Source: Rugosibacter sp. | Lineage (GTDB): Bacteria > Pseudomonadota > Gammaproteobacteria > Burkholderiales > Rhodocyclaceae | Direction of reading: 5' to 3' | Assembly (NCBI GenBank): GCA_030645365.1 | Contig: JAUSMB010000034.1 | Location: forward strand, 1-42,666 | Length of the DNA: 42,666 nucleotides | In this document: positions 28,599-37,809 of the stretch, piece by piece | How the letters are laid out: each line of letters starts with the position of its first letter | Numbering within the stretch: position 1 is the first letter of the stretch | Notes under the pieces: model-generated | Database searches by the model: none | What the model saw: only the letters and a program-made list of their open reading frames with translations | Told to the model about the DNA's origin: nothing | Made by a program: the position numbers and the translations under genes

Positions 28599-28896
28599 GC
28601 ATCACTCTCTAGCTATAACAAAAACTATCAGACCTATCGTAGCGATGATAACTTCCAAAATTGCCCTGCCTGATTACCTTAGCGCCTGCTGATAAACCCG
28701 TCGGATTTCGCATAGGCCACGCCGTGAATAAGGCGATAAATTGCATCAGGCGAGCAATGGCAGTAGTATTGATACCTAGTCTTGCAAAAAAGCATAAGAA
28801 TAATTTTGTTATGTCTGATTAATTATTCTTATTGCGCATTTTCAGCAGCTGTCTGCAGACTGGCGGCAAGTATCCATACTTTTTCACTGTAATTTT
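28599..28896. other. Intergenic region with a 12-bp inverted repeat
   Basis: No gene was seen. Near its right end, ATAAGAATAATT (28794-28805) and AATTATTCTTAT (28821-28832) form a perfect inverted repeat around a 15-base loop, about 65 bp before the DUF3579 start. It is AT rich and has no U-tract, so an operator is at least as likely as a terminator. Confidence 0.45.
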
Positions 28897-29172
28897 ATGG
28901 CGCTCTTCCAAGCGGAAAATTTCATCATTGTTGGCGTGACTCTTGGGGGCCAGCCCTTTCGACCAAGTGACTGGGCAGAGCGTATTTGTGGCGTGATGTC
29001 GGCTTTTGGCGCAGAGCGGCGCATGTCTTATTCTCCCTATGTGCAACCAGGCACACATGAAGGGCATAAAAGTGTTTTTGTGAATGCGGATCTTTACGCT
29101 ACTGAACCGATGGCCTATACGTTTTTGGTTAACTTTGCCAAAGATAACCAACTGAAAGTGGCCCCTTGGTAA
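28897..29172 (+). CDS. DUF3579 family protein
   Basis: A 91-residue cytosolic protein. The segment FRPSDWAERICGVMSAFG (about 21-38) is the most typical part of DUF3579, which I know mainly from betaproteobacteria and close relatives. YSPYVQPG and KSVFVNADLYATEPMAYTFLVNFAKDN follow (the latter across about 60-84). Function unknown. No good ribosome-binding site precedes the ATG. It is followed by a 327-bp gap and then two tRNA genes in the opposite direction. Confidence 0.85.
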   Translation: MALFQAENFIIVGVTLGGQPFRPSDWAERICGVMSAFGAERRMSYSPYVQPGTHEGHKSVFVNADLYATEPMAYTFLVNFAKDNQLKVAPW

Positions 29173-29499
29173 AGTGCGCAAACAAATTATCAAGCCACAG
29201 ACGTCGATAAAGCTGCCATATCACCAGCACCGTTTTTTATTAGTAGTTAAAGCGTGGAATGCTGGTCTATCAAGTGGAATTGAAAAATCTGTCGCCTCAT
29301 AAAGAAAAAAAGAGAAGCTGTAGGATTTAGAAATCACTTTGTGACAACAGCGCGCGACAAGAGCGATAGGATCTGATCCATTTCATTCGCCAAGCAAGCG
29401 AATGAATTCGCCATGAGGCTAAATTAAATCGCTGTACGCGATACCAACTCGATACCAACCTACACAACCTGCATCTTGTAATCAAGATGCAGGAGATAG
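29173..29499. other. Intergenic region with short repeats
   Basis: No gene was seen. It holds a 9-bp inverted repeat (TTCATTCGC at 29382-29390 and GCGAATGAA at 29398-29406, 7-base loop) and a tandem pair of CGATACCAAC (29439-29449 and 29450-29460). It also holds the hairpin at 29471-29490 that follows tRNA-Glu. None is recognised as a known regulatory RNA. Confidence 0.5.
29471..29490 (-). repeat. Hairpin just after tRNA-Glu, possible terminator or processing stem
   Basis: GCATCTTG-TAAT-CAAGATGC is a perfect 8-bp stem with a 4-base loop, ending 9 bp past the tRNA-Glu 3' CCA on the transcribed strand. No U-run follows, so it is not a standard Rho-independent terminator. Confidence 0.5.
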
Positions 29500-29575
29500 T
29501 GGCGTCCCCAGGGGGATTCGAACCCCCGTACTCACCGTGAAAGGGTGATGTCCTAGGCCTCTAGACGATAGGGAC
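29500..29575 (-). tRNA. tRNA-Glu (TTC anticodon)
   Basis: A 76-nt tRNA with encoded CCA (29500-29502). The acceptor stem is GTCCCTA paired with TGGGGAC, and the discriminator is G. The anticodon arm CACCCTTTCACGGTG gives TTC. The T arm is GGGGGTTCGAATCCCCC. It lies 7 bp after tRNA-Ala, presumably as one transcript. Confidence 0.97.
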
Positions 29576-29582
29576 ACGTCCT

Positions 29583-29658
<76 letters not shown>

Positions 29659-29672
29659 ACAAGAGAGCGCGA

Positions 29673-29701
29673 ATTATAGGGGCACAAACAGACCATGTAA
29701 A
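29673..29701 (-). promoter_or_regulatory. Strong tRNA promoter
   Basis: Leftward: TTTACA (29701-29696), exactly 17 bp, TATAAT (29678-29673), then a GC-rich discriminator TCGCGCTC before the tRNA-Ala 5' end. This is a near-consensus sigma-70 promoter. The GC-rich discriminator is typical of stringently controlled stable-RNA promoters. Confidence 0.85.
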
Positions 29702-29749
29702 GCATTCGATAAAAATTCGATCAAAATTTATCAAACCTTACTTGACGTG

Positions 29750-31177
29750 TTACAACAGCTTGCCGGGATTCATCAAACCTTGTGGATCCAATGCGGCTTT
29801 TACACTACGCATAAGATTCATTTCAGTCATGCTTTTGTACTGTAAAACTTCATTACGTTTCAACTGCCCCAAGCCGTGTTCCGCTGAAATAGAGCCGCCT
29901 AATTCACAGACCAAATCATACACGATCCGGTTTATGACTGGGGTCTGCGCAATGAAATCTTCATTGGATAGCGCATTCACTTTAGAAAGGTTGTAATGCA
30001 GATTTCCATCGCCCACATGCCCAAAGCAAACAATACGCACGTCAGGTGAAATGGCTTTTAATGCCGTACCTGCTCGTTGAATAAACTCATCAATACGCGA
30101 GACAGGCAGCCCGATATCATGCTTGATGGAAATGCCTTCAAGCTTCTGCGCTTCAGAAATATTTTCACGTAATGCCCATAGCTCAAGGCGTTGCACTTCG
30201 CTCTTGGCTATTACGGCATCAATCACCTGTCCGCTGCCAACGCCTTCTTGCAAGGTCTGTTCAAGAATATCGTGCAATTGATATTGTGCGCCTGAAAGCT
30301 CAATCAGCACATACCAGTCGTGCTTGGCTTGCAATGGGGCACGTGCCTTCTCCATATGCTGCAGCACTAGCGCAAGAGAGGCGCGATCAATCAATTCAAA
30401 CGCCGTTACATTGTCGCCGGCAACAGCGCGTAAGTTCCCCAGCAAACGTACAGCCGCTAAAGGATCAGTAACGACTACCCAAGCAGTCACTGTTTCCCGT
30501 GGCTGCGGAAAGAGCTTCAATGTAGCAGCAGTGATCAGCCCCAGTGTGCCTTCGGCGCCGATGAATAAGTGTTTGAGATCGTAGCCAGTATTATCTTTAC
30601 GCAGGGCACGCAGCCCATGCCAAATACTGCCATCCGCCAGTACCACTTCCAGCCCCAGAGCCAGATCTCGCGCATTGCCATAACGCAATACCTGAACGCC
30701 TCCGGCATTGGTAGAAAGATTACCACCGATTGTGGCGCTGCCTTCAGCTGCCAAGGACAACGGAAACAAGCGATCAACCGATGTGGCAGCCTCCTGCACG
30801 ACCTGCAACGTACACCCTGCTTCCACAGTGATGGCGTTGTTGTCGGCATCAACATAACGAATACGATTTAACCGCCGCAGACTAATCAGCACCTCACCAC
30901 CGATAGGGGTAGCACCTCCACATAAACCGGTGTTGCCCCCTTGCGGCACCATCGGCACACCCGCTGCGGCGCACGCGCTAACTACGGCAGCTACAGCCTC
31001 CGTATCGCTTGGCAATACAACGCACAGCGGCTGGCCTGTGTAGCGGCCACGCCAATCGGTGCAAAAAGGGGCGAGATCGACGGCCTCAGTTAAAACAAAG
31101 TTCCCGAAGGGACGCACCGTGTCGGCGCTGGTGATACGGCGTAACTTATCTAACAATTCAGCCTGCTGTGCATTCAC
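29750..31177 (-). CDS. FAD-linked oxidase (D-2-hydroxyacid dehydrogenase, GlcD/D2HGDH type)
   Basis: A 475-residue flavoprotein of the FAD_binding_4 / FAD-oxidase_C family, covering D-lactate, glycolate-subunit-D-like and D-2-hydroxyglutarate dehydrogenases. The FAD domain has [18 protein letters not shown] (about 97-114) and [18 protein letters not shown]. The C-terminal domain has [15 protein letters not shown] and [11 protein letters not shown], with the metal-binding histidines. It starts with GTG overlapping the rimO stop (GTGA). The substrate is not set by sequence; no glcE or glcF is nearby, so a stand-alone D-2-hydroxyglutarate or D-lactate enzyme is more likely than glycolate oxidase. 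Confidence 0.88.
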   Translation of the reverse strand: MNAQQAELLDKLRRITSADTVRPFGNFVLTEAVDLAPFCTDWRGRYTGQPLCVVLPSDTEAVAAVVSACAAAGVPMVPQGGNTGLCGGATPIGGEVLISLRRLNRIRYVDADNNAITVEAGCTLQVVQEAATSVDRLFPLSLAAEGSATIGGNLSTNAGGVQVLRYGNARDLALGLEVVLADGSIWHGLRALRKDNTGYDLKHLFIGAEGTLGLITAATLKLFPQPRETVTAWVVVTDPLAAVRLLGNLRAVAGDNVTAFELIDRASLALVLQHMEKARAPLQAKHDWYVLIELSGAQYQLHDILEQTLQEGVGSGQVIDAVIAKSEVQRLELWALRENISEAQKLEGISIKHDIGLPVSRIDEFIQRAGTALKAISPDVRIVCFGHVGDGNLHYNLSKVNALSNEDFIAQTPVINRIVYDLVCELGGSISAEHGLGQLKRNEVLQYKSMTEMNLMRSVKAALDPQGLMNPGKLL

Positions 31178-32514
31178 TGCAGCGTCGCATACAGATCATG
31201 CACATCACAATCGGTCACCATCACTTCGGCGAAATCGCCTACTGCCAGATCGTGTCCATCAACGATGTACACGAGGCCATCAATATCCGGCGCATCGCCT
31301 TCAGAGCGCGCAATCGCACCGTCTTCATCTATTTCATCCACCAGCACTTTTATACGACGACCAATTTTTCTTTCCAGTCGTTTCGTGGAAATATCTTCCT
31401 GATGACGCAACAGTGTTGCCTTACGCATCTCACGCACATTCTCGGGCAAAGCATCCGGCAGTTCATTGGCAGTGGCGCCATCGACGGGTGAATAGGCGAA
31501 AGCTCCTACGCGATCCAGCTGCGCTTCATCCAGGAAATCAAGTAGCGAGTTGAACTCGGCTTCCGTTTCACCCGGAAAGCCCGTGATAAACGTACTGCGT
31601 ATGGTCAGATCAGGCACTACTTCCCGCCAGGCCTTGATGCGTTCCAGAACTTTTTCAGCAGACGCCGGACGTTTCATCAATTTCAGAATACGCGGACTGG
31701 CATGCTGAAACGGAATATCGAGATAAGGCAAAATTTTTCCTGCGGCCATCAGCGGCATGAGATCGTCAACATTGGGATACGGATAAACGTAATGCAAACG
31801 GACCCACAACCCTAGCTCGCCAAGTTGTTCACACAGATCATAAAGCTTAGTCTTCACAGGCTTGCCGCCCCAAAAACCTGTACGGTATTTTGTATCCACC
31901 CCATAGGCGCTGGTATCTTGCGAAATAACCAGCAGTTCGCGCACGCCGGCTTTAGCCAGAATTTCTGCTTCACGCAGCACATCACCAATGGGACGCGACA
32001 CCAAATCACCCCGCAGGGAAGGAATGATGCAAAAAGTGCAACGATGATTGCAGCCCTCAGAAATCTTCAAATACGCATAGTGGTCCGGCGTCAGCCGGAT
32101 GCCTTGGGACGGAACGAGATCGACAAACGGATCATGCAATGGCGGCAAATGCTGGTGCACCGCTTCCATCACTTCTTGCAGAGCATGCGGCCCGGTAACA
32201 GCCAGCACGTTAGGGTGTGCAACACGCACAATATCATTACCCGCTGCATCTTTTTTCGCGCCGAGACATCCGGTCACAATGACCTTGCCGTTCTCGGCCA
32301 TCGCTTCGCCAATGGCATCGAGCGATTCTTCCACCGCCGCATCAATAAAGCCACAGGTGTTGACTACGACCAGATCGGCACCCTTGTAACTGCCTGAAAT
32401 GGAATAACCTTCGGCGCGCAATCGGGTAAGTATCTGCTCAGCATCTGAGGCTGCCTTTGGGCAGCCGAGCGAAACGAAGCCAACGGATGGCACACTAATC
32501 TTGCTTTTTCTCAT
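31174..32514 (-). CDS. rimO: Ribosomal protein S12 methylthiotransferase
   Basis: A 446-residue radical-SAM enzyme that methylthiolates Asp of ribosomal protein S12. N-terminal cluster cysteines are Cys18 (SLGCPKA), Cys54 (VNTCGFID) and Cys83 (TGCLG). The radical-SAM cysteines are Cys155, Cys159 and Cys162 in [12 protein letters not shown]-terminal TRAM domain (about 375-440) ends the protein. The GCPKA and NTCGF forms favour RimO over MiaB. It lies 23 bp after phaR on the same strand and overlaps the FAD-oxidase start. Confidence 0.96.
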   Translation of the reverse strand: MRKSKISVPSVGFVSLGCPKAASDAEQILTRLRAEGYSISGSYKGADLVVVNTCGFIDAAVEESLDAIGEAMAENGKVIVTGCLGAKKDAAGNDIVRVAHPNVLAVTGPHALQEVMEAVHQHLPPLHDPFVDLVPSQGIRLTPDHYAYLKISEGCNHRCTFCIIPSLRGDLVSRPIGDVLREAEILAKAGVRELLVISQDTSAYGVDTKYRTGFWGGKPVKTKLYDLCEQLGELGLWVRLHYVYPYPNVDDLMPLMAAGKILPYLDIPFQHASPRILKLMKRPASAEKVLERIKAWREVVPDLTIRSTFITGFPGETEAEFNSLLDFLDEAQLDRVGAFAYSPVDGATANELPDALPENVREMRKATLLRHQEDISTKRLERKIGRRIKVLVDEIDEDGAIARSEGDAPDIDGLVYIVDGHDLAVGDFAEVMVTDCDVHDLYATLQ

Positions 32515-32537
32515 AAATAATTTATTTAGATAACTTT

Positions 32538-33122
32538 TTATTTTGGCTTGGTTCTACCAGACGCCTTACCGGATGCTGCACCTGATTCAGGTGCAGCATT
32601 CTCCGTTGCATCGGGAAATATTTTTCGTGTCTTCTCTTTCATTTTGTCTTGTATCTGCTGGAATAATTGTTGCGACTGCTCAACATAGGCACTCATCATG
32701 CTTTGCATGGCTGGCCCCTGAAAATTCAAGAACTGATTCCACATATCCGGAGTCCCCAACCCTGGAGCGCCAAACGGCGGCACAGCCTGTTTTGACAGCT
32801 TGGCTTGCATATCAACGAATGCCTTCATATTGCTATCCAGATAACGGCCCATCATGCTCTGCATGGCACTGCCATAGAAACGAATCATCTGCGACAGCAT
32901 TTCGGATGAAAACATCGGTGCACCACCTGCCTCTTCCTCAAGAATGATCTGCAACAAAATCGCCCGGGTCAAGTCTTCATCTGTTTTTGCATCCACCACT
33001 TGAAATTCTTCATGTGCCAACACCAGACCTTTGACATCCACTAGCGTAATGTAAGCACTAGTACGGGTGTCATACAACCGTCGGTTAGGGTACTTCTTGA
33101 TGATGCGATTCTGTTCGGCCAT
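32538..33122 (-). CDS. phaR: Polyhydroxyalkanoate synthesis repressor
   Basis: A 194-residue regulator that in relatives binds both DNA and PHB granules, releasing phasin and pha promoters when polymer is made. The N-terminal PHB/PHA-accumulation domain is clear: [21 protein letters not shown] (about 6-26) and [15 protein letters not shown]. The middle carries two repeats of the PHB_acc type with [16 protein letters not shown] and [15 protein letters not shown]. The tail is Ala/Gly/Lys rich. GAGAGGA precedes the start. Its likely target is the phaC promoter at 36655-36683. Confidence 0.94.
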   Translation of the reverse strand: MAEQNRIIKKYPNRRLYDTRTSAYITLVDVKGLVLAHEEFQVVDAKTDEDLTRAILLQIILEEEAGGAPMFSSEMLSQMIRFYGSAMQSMMGRYLDSNMKAFVDMQAKLSKQAVPPFGAPGLGTPDMWNQFLNFQGPAMQSMMSAYVEQSQQLFQQIQDKMKEKTRKIFPDATENAAPESGAASGKASGRTKPK

Positions 33123-33209
33123 GCCAATCCTCTCCGATTGAACTACTGCTCAATAAGCGTATTAAATCTCCGCTAGTGCGAGCCTGTCTTGATTTTAAAA
33201 CCTCAACGA

Positions 33210-33950
33210 TCAACTGAAATGCAACCCCCCATTGATGTTCAGCGTAGCGCCTGTCATGTACCCCGCAATATCTGACGCCAGATAGGCGCAAAGCCCGCCA
33301 ATTTCCTCCGGCTTGCCCAGGCGCCCCATAGGAATGGTGGAAACGATCTCATCACGTACTTCCTGTTTGATCGCCATCACCATATCTGTACCCACATATC
33401 CCGGCGCAATGGCATTCACTGTGACCCCTTTTTTCGCAACTTCAGCCGCAATCGCTTTGGTAAAACCAAGGATACCGGCCTTGGCCGCAGAGTAATTAGC
33501 CTGACCAAACTGACCTTTGATGCCATTGACCGATGAAATATTAATCACCCGTCCCCAGCCACGCTCCGTCATACCCGTCAATACATGGTGCGTTACGTTA
33601 AAGACCGAATCGAGATTGGTGGACAATACGGAATCCCACTGGCCTTTGTTCATTTTTTTGAAGACAGCATCGCGAGTTATGCCAGCATTATTAACCAATA
33701 CATCCACTGGACCTACCGTTGCTTCCAATTGGCTAATCATGTTGGCACATGCGTCATAGTCGGTCACATCGGCCTCAGCCACAAGAAAATCAAAACCCTC
33801 CGCCTTCGTCTTTGCCAGCCATGCAACTTTGGGCTCGAAATCAGGCAGACAATTCGCTGCGACCGTGAAACCATTCTGTGCCAATGCCTTGCAAATTGCC
33901 GTGCCCAACCCACCCATTGCTCCCGTTACCAACGCGATCCGTTTAACCAT
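33210..33950 (-). CDS. phaB: Acetoacetyl-CoA reductase, second copy
   Basis: A 246-residue short-chain dehydrogenase that reduces acetoacetyl-CoA to (R)-3-hydroxybutyryl-CoA with NADPH. I chose ATG at 33950 (MVKRIALVTGAMGGLG), since the 64 codons upstream are not protein-like for the family. It has GAMGGLG for the cofactor, NNAGITRDAVF, the catalytic Ser in NISSVNGIKGQFG, and Tyr-x3-Lys in NYSAAKAG. It is the same length as, and clearly paralogous to, the copy at 34051-34791, with many shared segments. It lies second of the two, before phaR. Confidence 0.93.
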   Translation of the reverse strand: MVKRIALVTGAMGGLGTAICKALAQNGFTVAANCLPDFEPKVAWLAKTKAEGFDFLVAEADVTDYDACANMISQLEATVGPVDVLVNNAGITRDAVFKKMNKGQWDSVLSTNLDSVFNVTHHVLTGMTERGWGRVINISSVNGIKGQFGQANYSAAKAGILGFTKAIAAEVAKKGVTVNAIAPGYVGTDMVMAIKQEVRDEIVSTIPMGRLGKPEEIGGLCAYLASDIAGYMTGATLNINGGLHFS

Positions 33951-34050
33951 ATTGCCTACGACTCCCCTGACACAGAACCACTCAAAATAACTTTGCGCAG
34001 ACATTGTGTCTGCAGCAACTTTTAACTTTTGTTCTATTTTTTGTTTTTTC

Positions 34051-34791
34051 TCAATACATGTGCTGACCACCGTTAATGGAAATATTCGCACCGGTGACGA
34101 AGGCGGCTTCATCAGAAGACAGATAGGCGACCAGGCCAGCAACCTCTTCAGGTTTGCCTAAGCGACCAACCGGTAATTGAGGCAAAATCTTGCTCTCCAA
34201 CACCTCGGGCGGAATAGCCAGCACCATTTTTGTTCCAATATATCCTGGAGAAATAGTGTTAACCGTCACTCCTTTTTTTGCGACCTCAAGCGCCAACGAC
34301 TTTGTAAAACCGTGCATCCCTGCTTTGGCTGCCGCATAATTCGTCTGCCCAAAAGCGCCTTTTTGACCATTCGCTGAAGAAATATTAATCACCCGCCCCC
34401 AATTGCGCTCCATCATGCCATCCATCACCTGTTTGGTCATATTGAAAACAGAATCAAGATTGGTACGCATTACCGCATCCCAATCGGCCTTGCTCATGCG
34501 CTTGAATGTCATGTCCCGCGTGATCCCGGCATTGTTCACGAGCACATCCACCGGGCCTAGTTCTGCCGTGATTTGATCGATGCACTGTTTGGCCGAATCG
34601 AAATCGCTCACATCACACGGATAGGCCTTGAACTGATAGCCTATATCGCTCATTGACCGTAGCCATGTCTCAGCATGCGTATTGCTCGGGCTATAGGTCG
34701 TCACCACCCTGTACCCCAACGCCGCCAACTTGATACAGATCGCCTCACCCAGACCACCCATACCACCGGTTACCACTGCTATTTTTTGCAT
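34051..34791 (-). CDS. phaB: Acetoacetyl-CoA reductase, first copy
   Basis: A 246-residue NADPH-dependent reductase of the same family as the next gene. AGGAGA lies eight bases before ATG at 34791, which decides the start over the longer frame to 34851. It has GGMGGLG (cofactor loop), NNAGITRDMTF, the catalytic segment NISSANGQKGAFGQTNYAAAKAG (about 136-158) and the C-terminal GGQHMY. It sits 66 bp after phaC, so it should be read with it. No thiolase gene (phaA) is in the window, so acetoacetyl-CoA must come from a thiolase elsewhere. Confidence 0.94.
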   Translation of the reverse strand: MQKIAVVTGGMGGLGEAICIKLAALGYRVVTTYSPSNTHAETWLRSMSDIGYQFKAYPCDVSDFDSAKQCIDQITAELGPVDVLVNNAGITRDMTFKRMSKADWDAVMRTNLDSVFNMTKQVMDGMMERNWGRVINISSANGQKGAFGQTNYAAAKAGMHGFTKSLALEVAKKGVTVNTISPGYIGTKMVLAIPPEVLESKILPQLPVGRLGKPEEVAGLVAYLSSDEAAFVTGANISINGGQHMY

Positions 34792-34857
34792 GGCTCTCTC
34801 CTTTAGAAAATTACGTTTAAGTTGGGGACTCGTTGTTTTTCTTGCGTCCACTAACCA

Positions 34858-36573
34858 TTATGCCTTTTCTCTGACATAACGTCCGGGTGCTGTCTCGATC
34901 AAGGAAAAGTCGGCGCTACCGAGACGGCGCGGGGCGGTAATTTTATCCCCACCAAAGGTGCTTAGCCACTCTGCCCAATGCGGCCACCAACTGCCCTTAA
35001 CTTCCGTTGCAGTGGCTAGCCAGCCATCCGCATCGACATCGGCTTTTTTTACCTTGCGGTTATTAGTCCAGTAACTCCGTTTGTTTTTTGCGGCCGGATT
35101 AATCACGCCAGCAATATGCCCCGAGGCACCCAAAACAAACTGGCTTTTGCCACCCAACAAAGAACGTCCAAGATAGGATGTTTTCCACGGCACAATATGA
35201 TCTTCTCGACAGGCCAGCATAAAGACTGGCATATCCACCTTTCCAAGATCGACTTTGATACCACACATTTCAAGTTTTCCGGGCACTCGCAAGCTGTTTT
35301 CAAGATACATGTGGCGCAGATACCAGGCCAAAAATGGACCTGGCAAATTCGTCGCATCAGAGTTCCAGTACAGAAGATCAAAAGCGACGGGCTTGCTGCC
35401 TTTCAGATAGTTACTCACCACATACTGCCAGATCAAATCGTTCGCACGCAACGCGGAAAAAACGGCGGACAACTCACGTCCAGGAAACAACCCACCTTTG
35501 CCAATACTTGCTTCGCGCGCTGCCACTAACTGCTCGTCAACAAAATAGCCAATCTCACCAGCATCGGAAAAATCGAGCAAGGTGGTCAGGAGCGTGAGCG
35601 ATGCCACCGGATCCTCGCCGCGCTGCCGCGCTACCGCAAGGGCAGAAGTCAGTATGGTGCCGCCGACACAAAAGCCCAGCGCATTCACCTGTGATACGCC
35701 ACAAATCTGCTGCATCACCCGGATTGCCGTCAATGGACCTTGATCGATGTAGTCATCCCATGTCAGATGTCCCAGATCAGCATTCACATTTCGCCATGAC
35801 ACCAGAAAAACCGTATTGCCCTGTGCCACGGCATAGCGCACCAGAGAGTTTTCCTGTTTTAAATCAAGAATATAAAACTTGTTGATACATGGGGGAACAA
35901 TCAATAGCGGACGCGCTGCTACCTCTTTCGTCTGCGGCGCATATTGGATCAATTGCATCACTGCATTTTCATAAATCACTGCCCCCGGTGTCATCGCCAA
36001 GTTACGGCCCACCTCAAACGCCGTCTCATCAGTCATCGAGATGCGACCTTTTTCAAGATCGCCAATCAGGTTCTGTATTCCCTGACGAATGCTTTCCCCC
36101 TGGGTTTCCAGTGCTGCCTGAATGAACTCCGGATTGGTTGCAATAAAGTTGGATGGCGCCATGGCGTCGATAATTTGCCGAACAAGAAATACTGCCTTCT
36201 TTTTTTCCCGGCCTTCCGAAACAATCTCGGCGAATCGTTGTAGATACTCGGCATTCAGCAAATAGGCCTGGCGTAAATAGTCGTGTGCCTGACTTTCCTT
36301 CCAGGCTGGATGAGCAAAACGCCGATCTCCTACCAAAGTTTCCACTACTGGCGGCAATGACTGATCCTTAGCCTGAGGCAACATCTGCTGCCACAGCTGC
36401 ACATGCCGGCCTTGCCATTCCTGCACGAGCGCCTGACACACTAATTGATCTTCGGGGGACATCATCTCAGCATTTAAAAAGCCACTTTGCATGAGCTTGG
36501 CCAACGATTGCGGCAACTGTGCACCAAGAAATTTCTGGGAGCCCTGAAACAAAGCATCTGCGGCAGATGACAT
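34858..36573 (-). CDS. phaC: Class I polyhydroxyalkanoate synthase
   Basis: A 571-residue synthase that polymerises (R)-3-hydroxyacyl-CoA on the granule surface. The N-terminal domain (about 1-200) precedes an alpha/beta-hydrolase core with the lipase-like box GFCVGG holding catalytic Cys302. Asp458 in ACREDHIVPW and His486 in GASGHIAGVINP complete the triad. The length and single-gene layout without phaE fit class I, which prefers short-chain monomers. It is the first gene of the leftward phaC-phaB-phaB-phaR group, which continues into rimO. Confidence 0.95.
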   Translation of the reverse strand: MSSAADALFQGSQKFLGAQLPQSLAKLMQSGFLNAEMMSPEDQLVCQALVQEWQGRHVQLWQQMLPQAKDQSLPPVVETLVGDRRFAHPAWKESQAHDYLRQAYLLNAEYLQRFAEIVSEGREKKKAVFLVRQIIDAMAPSNFIATNPEFIQAALETQGESIRQGIQNLIGDLEKGRISMTDETAFEVGRNLAMTPGAVIYENAVMQLIQYAPQTKEVAARPLLIVPPCINKFYILDLKQENSLVRYAVAQGNTVFLVSWRNVNADLGHLTWDDYIDQGPLTAIRVMQQICGVSQVNALGFCVGGTILTSALAVARQRGEDPVASLTLLTTLLDFSDAGEIGYFVDEQLVAAREASIGKGGLFPGRELSAVFSALRANDLIWQYVVSNYLKGSKPVAFDLLYWNSDATNLPGPFLAWYLRHMYLENSLRVPGKLEMCGIKVDLGKVDMPVFMLACREDHIVPWKTSYLGRSLLGGKSQFVLGASGHIAGVINPAAKNKRSYWTNNRKVKKADVDADGWLATATEVKGSWWPHWAEWLSTFGGDKITAPRRLGSADFSLIETAPGRYVREKA

Positions 36574-36654
36574 GCAATAACCTTTGTAAAGAAAAAGTGA
36601 ATATAAAATCTTTGAGAAATAGGCATTTAATGGATGGGAATGGGTAGCGGATTA

Positions 36655-36683
36655 ATTTTGCACCGCACAATAATTAGTGTCAA
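36655..36683 (-). promoter_or_regulatory. phaC promoter with candidate PhaR site
   Basis: Leftward: TTGACA (36683-36678), 17 bp, CAAAAT (36660-36655). Inside the spacer and touching the -10 box lies TGCGGTGCA (36667-36659), a TGC-N3-GCA inverted repeat of the type bound by PhaR proteins in other bacteria. A repressor bound there would block the polymerase. The promoter is about 80 bp upstream of the phaC ATG. Experimentally untested here. Confidence 0.5.
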
Positions 36684-36749
36684 GAAATCATGTTGAAAAG
36701 ATGGCTGAATATGCAGCCAATACGCCACCAAACTAATTACAATCGCGCC

Positions 36750-36977
36750 ATGTATATCATCGCTATTGGCTGGTTGTATATCACGCTGCTCATGGCAGCC
36801 ACAGAGCCAAACCTGACTGCCGGAATCCTCACTTTTGTCATGTATGGCGCGGCGCCCTTGGCGTTGCTATTGTGGCTCCTGGGCACCCCACAACGGCGCC
36901 GGGACAAGCTATCCCATGAAATGGTCGATCATGCGGTGACTCAAGAAGATGGTCGCAATACCGGCCACGATCAATAA
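36750..36977 (+). CDS. Small two-span membrane protein, unknown
   Basis: A 75-residue protein from ATG at 36750 (MYIIAIGWLYITLLMAATEP). It has two likely membrane spans (about residues 2-18 and 25-44), then a basic LLGTPQRRRDK and a charged tail. Proteins of this plan are common in betaproteobacteria and have no known function. No Shine-Dalgarno sequence is visible. The frame also extends 20 codons upstream to 36690. Its last 69 bases overlap the 3' end of the ZIP gene on the opposite strand, which is a long overlap for two real genes. Confidence 0.6.
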   Translation: MYIIAIGWLYITLLMAATEPNLTAGILTFVMYGAAPLALLLWLLGTPQRRRDKLSHEMVDHAVTQEDGRNTGHDQ

Positions 36978-37706
36978 AATCTGCTGTATGGTCGCCTTGA
37001 TTTCTGTTCGCTTGTGTAAGCCCGGAATAAGATCCGCCACCGCCACATAAATCATGCTGGCCGCAGCCAAGGCCAACAATACAGGCACTGCAGCTTGCAT
37101 TTTCCCTAGCGCCGCATAGGCCATCAGCGCGCCCACGACAGTCGCCAAGCTCGAAAACAAATTAAACGCCAGCGCCCGCGATTTTGAATAGCCTGAATGC
37201 AGCAAGATCATGAAGTCACCCACCTCTTGTGGAATCTCATGTGCGGTAATCGCCAACGCCGTGATAATCCCCAGGCGAATATCTTCCATGAAGGCTGCGG
37301 CAATGAGAATGCCATCAATAAAATTATGAAACGTATCCCCCACCATGATCAGCAAACCAGCGCGATTATTTTGGTGATCATGATTTTTTGCATGGTCATG
37401 CACATGTGGATCATGCCCCTCGCACGACTCAATGTGGCAATGCCGCCAAAGCACTAGCTTTTCCAGCACAAAGAAAATCAGGATGCCGCCCAGCACGGTC
37501 GCCGTTGTACCTACGGCATCGCCATTCGCCGTAATGGCATGGGGCAAAACCTCAAGAAAGGCCGCGCCCAGCAAAGCACCAATCGCATAGCTGATGAGGT
37601 GCGATATCCAGTGCACCTTTGCCTTGAATGCAAAGACTGCGGCCGCTAAAACGCTTAATGCGCCACCTGCTAGCGACATGGTGACAATCCAACTTAAAAC
37701 TGACAT
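36909..37706 (-). CDS. ZIP-family metal transporter
   Basis: A 265-residue inner-membrane protein with about eight spans, belonging to the ZIP (Zn/Fe/Mn importer) family. Metal-path motifs are HNFID in VGDTFHNFIDG (about 122-132) and HEIPQEVGD (about 155-163). Between spans three and four lies a His-rich cytoplasmic loop, with histidines in CHIESCEGHDPHVHDHAKNH (about 90-109), typical of zinc sensing or handling. No metal regulator is next to it, so the metal is not certain. Its 3' end overlaps the small membrane gene on the other strand. Confidence 0.92.
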   Translation of the reverse strand: MSVLSWIVTMSLAGGALSVLAAAVFAFKAKVHWISHLISYAIGALLGAAFLEVLPHAITANGDAVGTTATVLGGILIFFVLEKLVLWRHCHIESCEGHDPHVHDHAKNHDHQNNRAGLLIMVGDTFHNFIDGILIAAAFMEDIRLGIITALAITAHEIPQEVGDFMILLHSGYSKSRALAFNLFSSLATVVGALMAYAALGKMQAAVPVLLALAAASMIYVAVADLIPGLHKRTEIKATIQQILLIVAGIATIFLSHRMIDHFMG

Positions 37707-37809
37707 CAGCTTATTCCTAGTAAAAAACTTCGCAGGCCGAAACTCTGCATAAATGCCAGCTTTTGGTCTTGCCGGACAACCCTAAAGTATACCGTCTTTG
37801 CTGCATTGC

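Noticed and set aside
29471..29490. A certain Rho-independent terminator after tRNA-Glu
   Set aside because: The stem is good, but no U-run follows, so I list it only as a hairpin.
31825..32397. A 190-codon open frame antisense to rimO
   Set aside because: rimO is complete with all six cluster cysteines; the opposite frame is a composition shadow.
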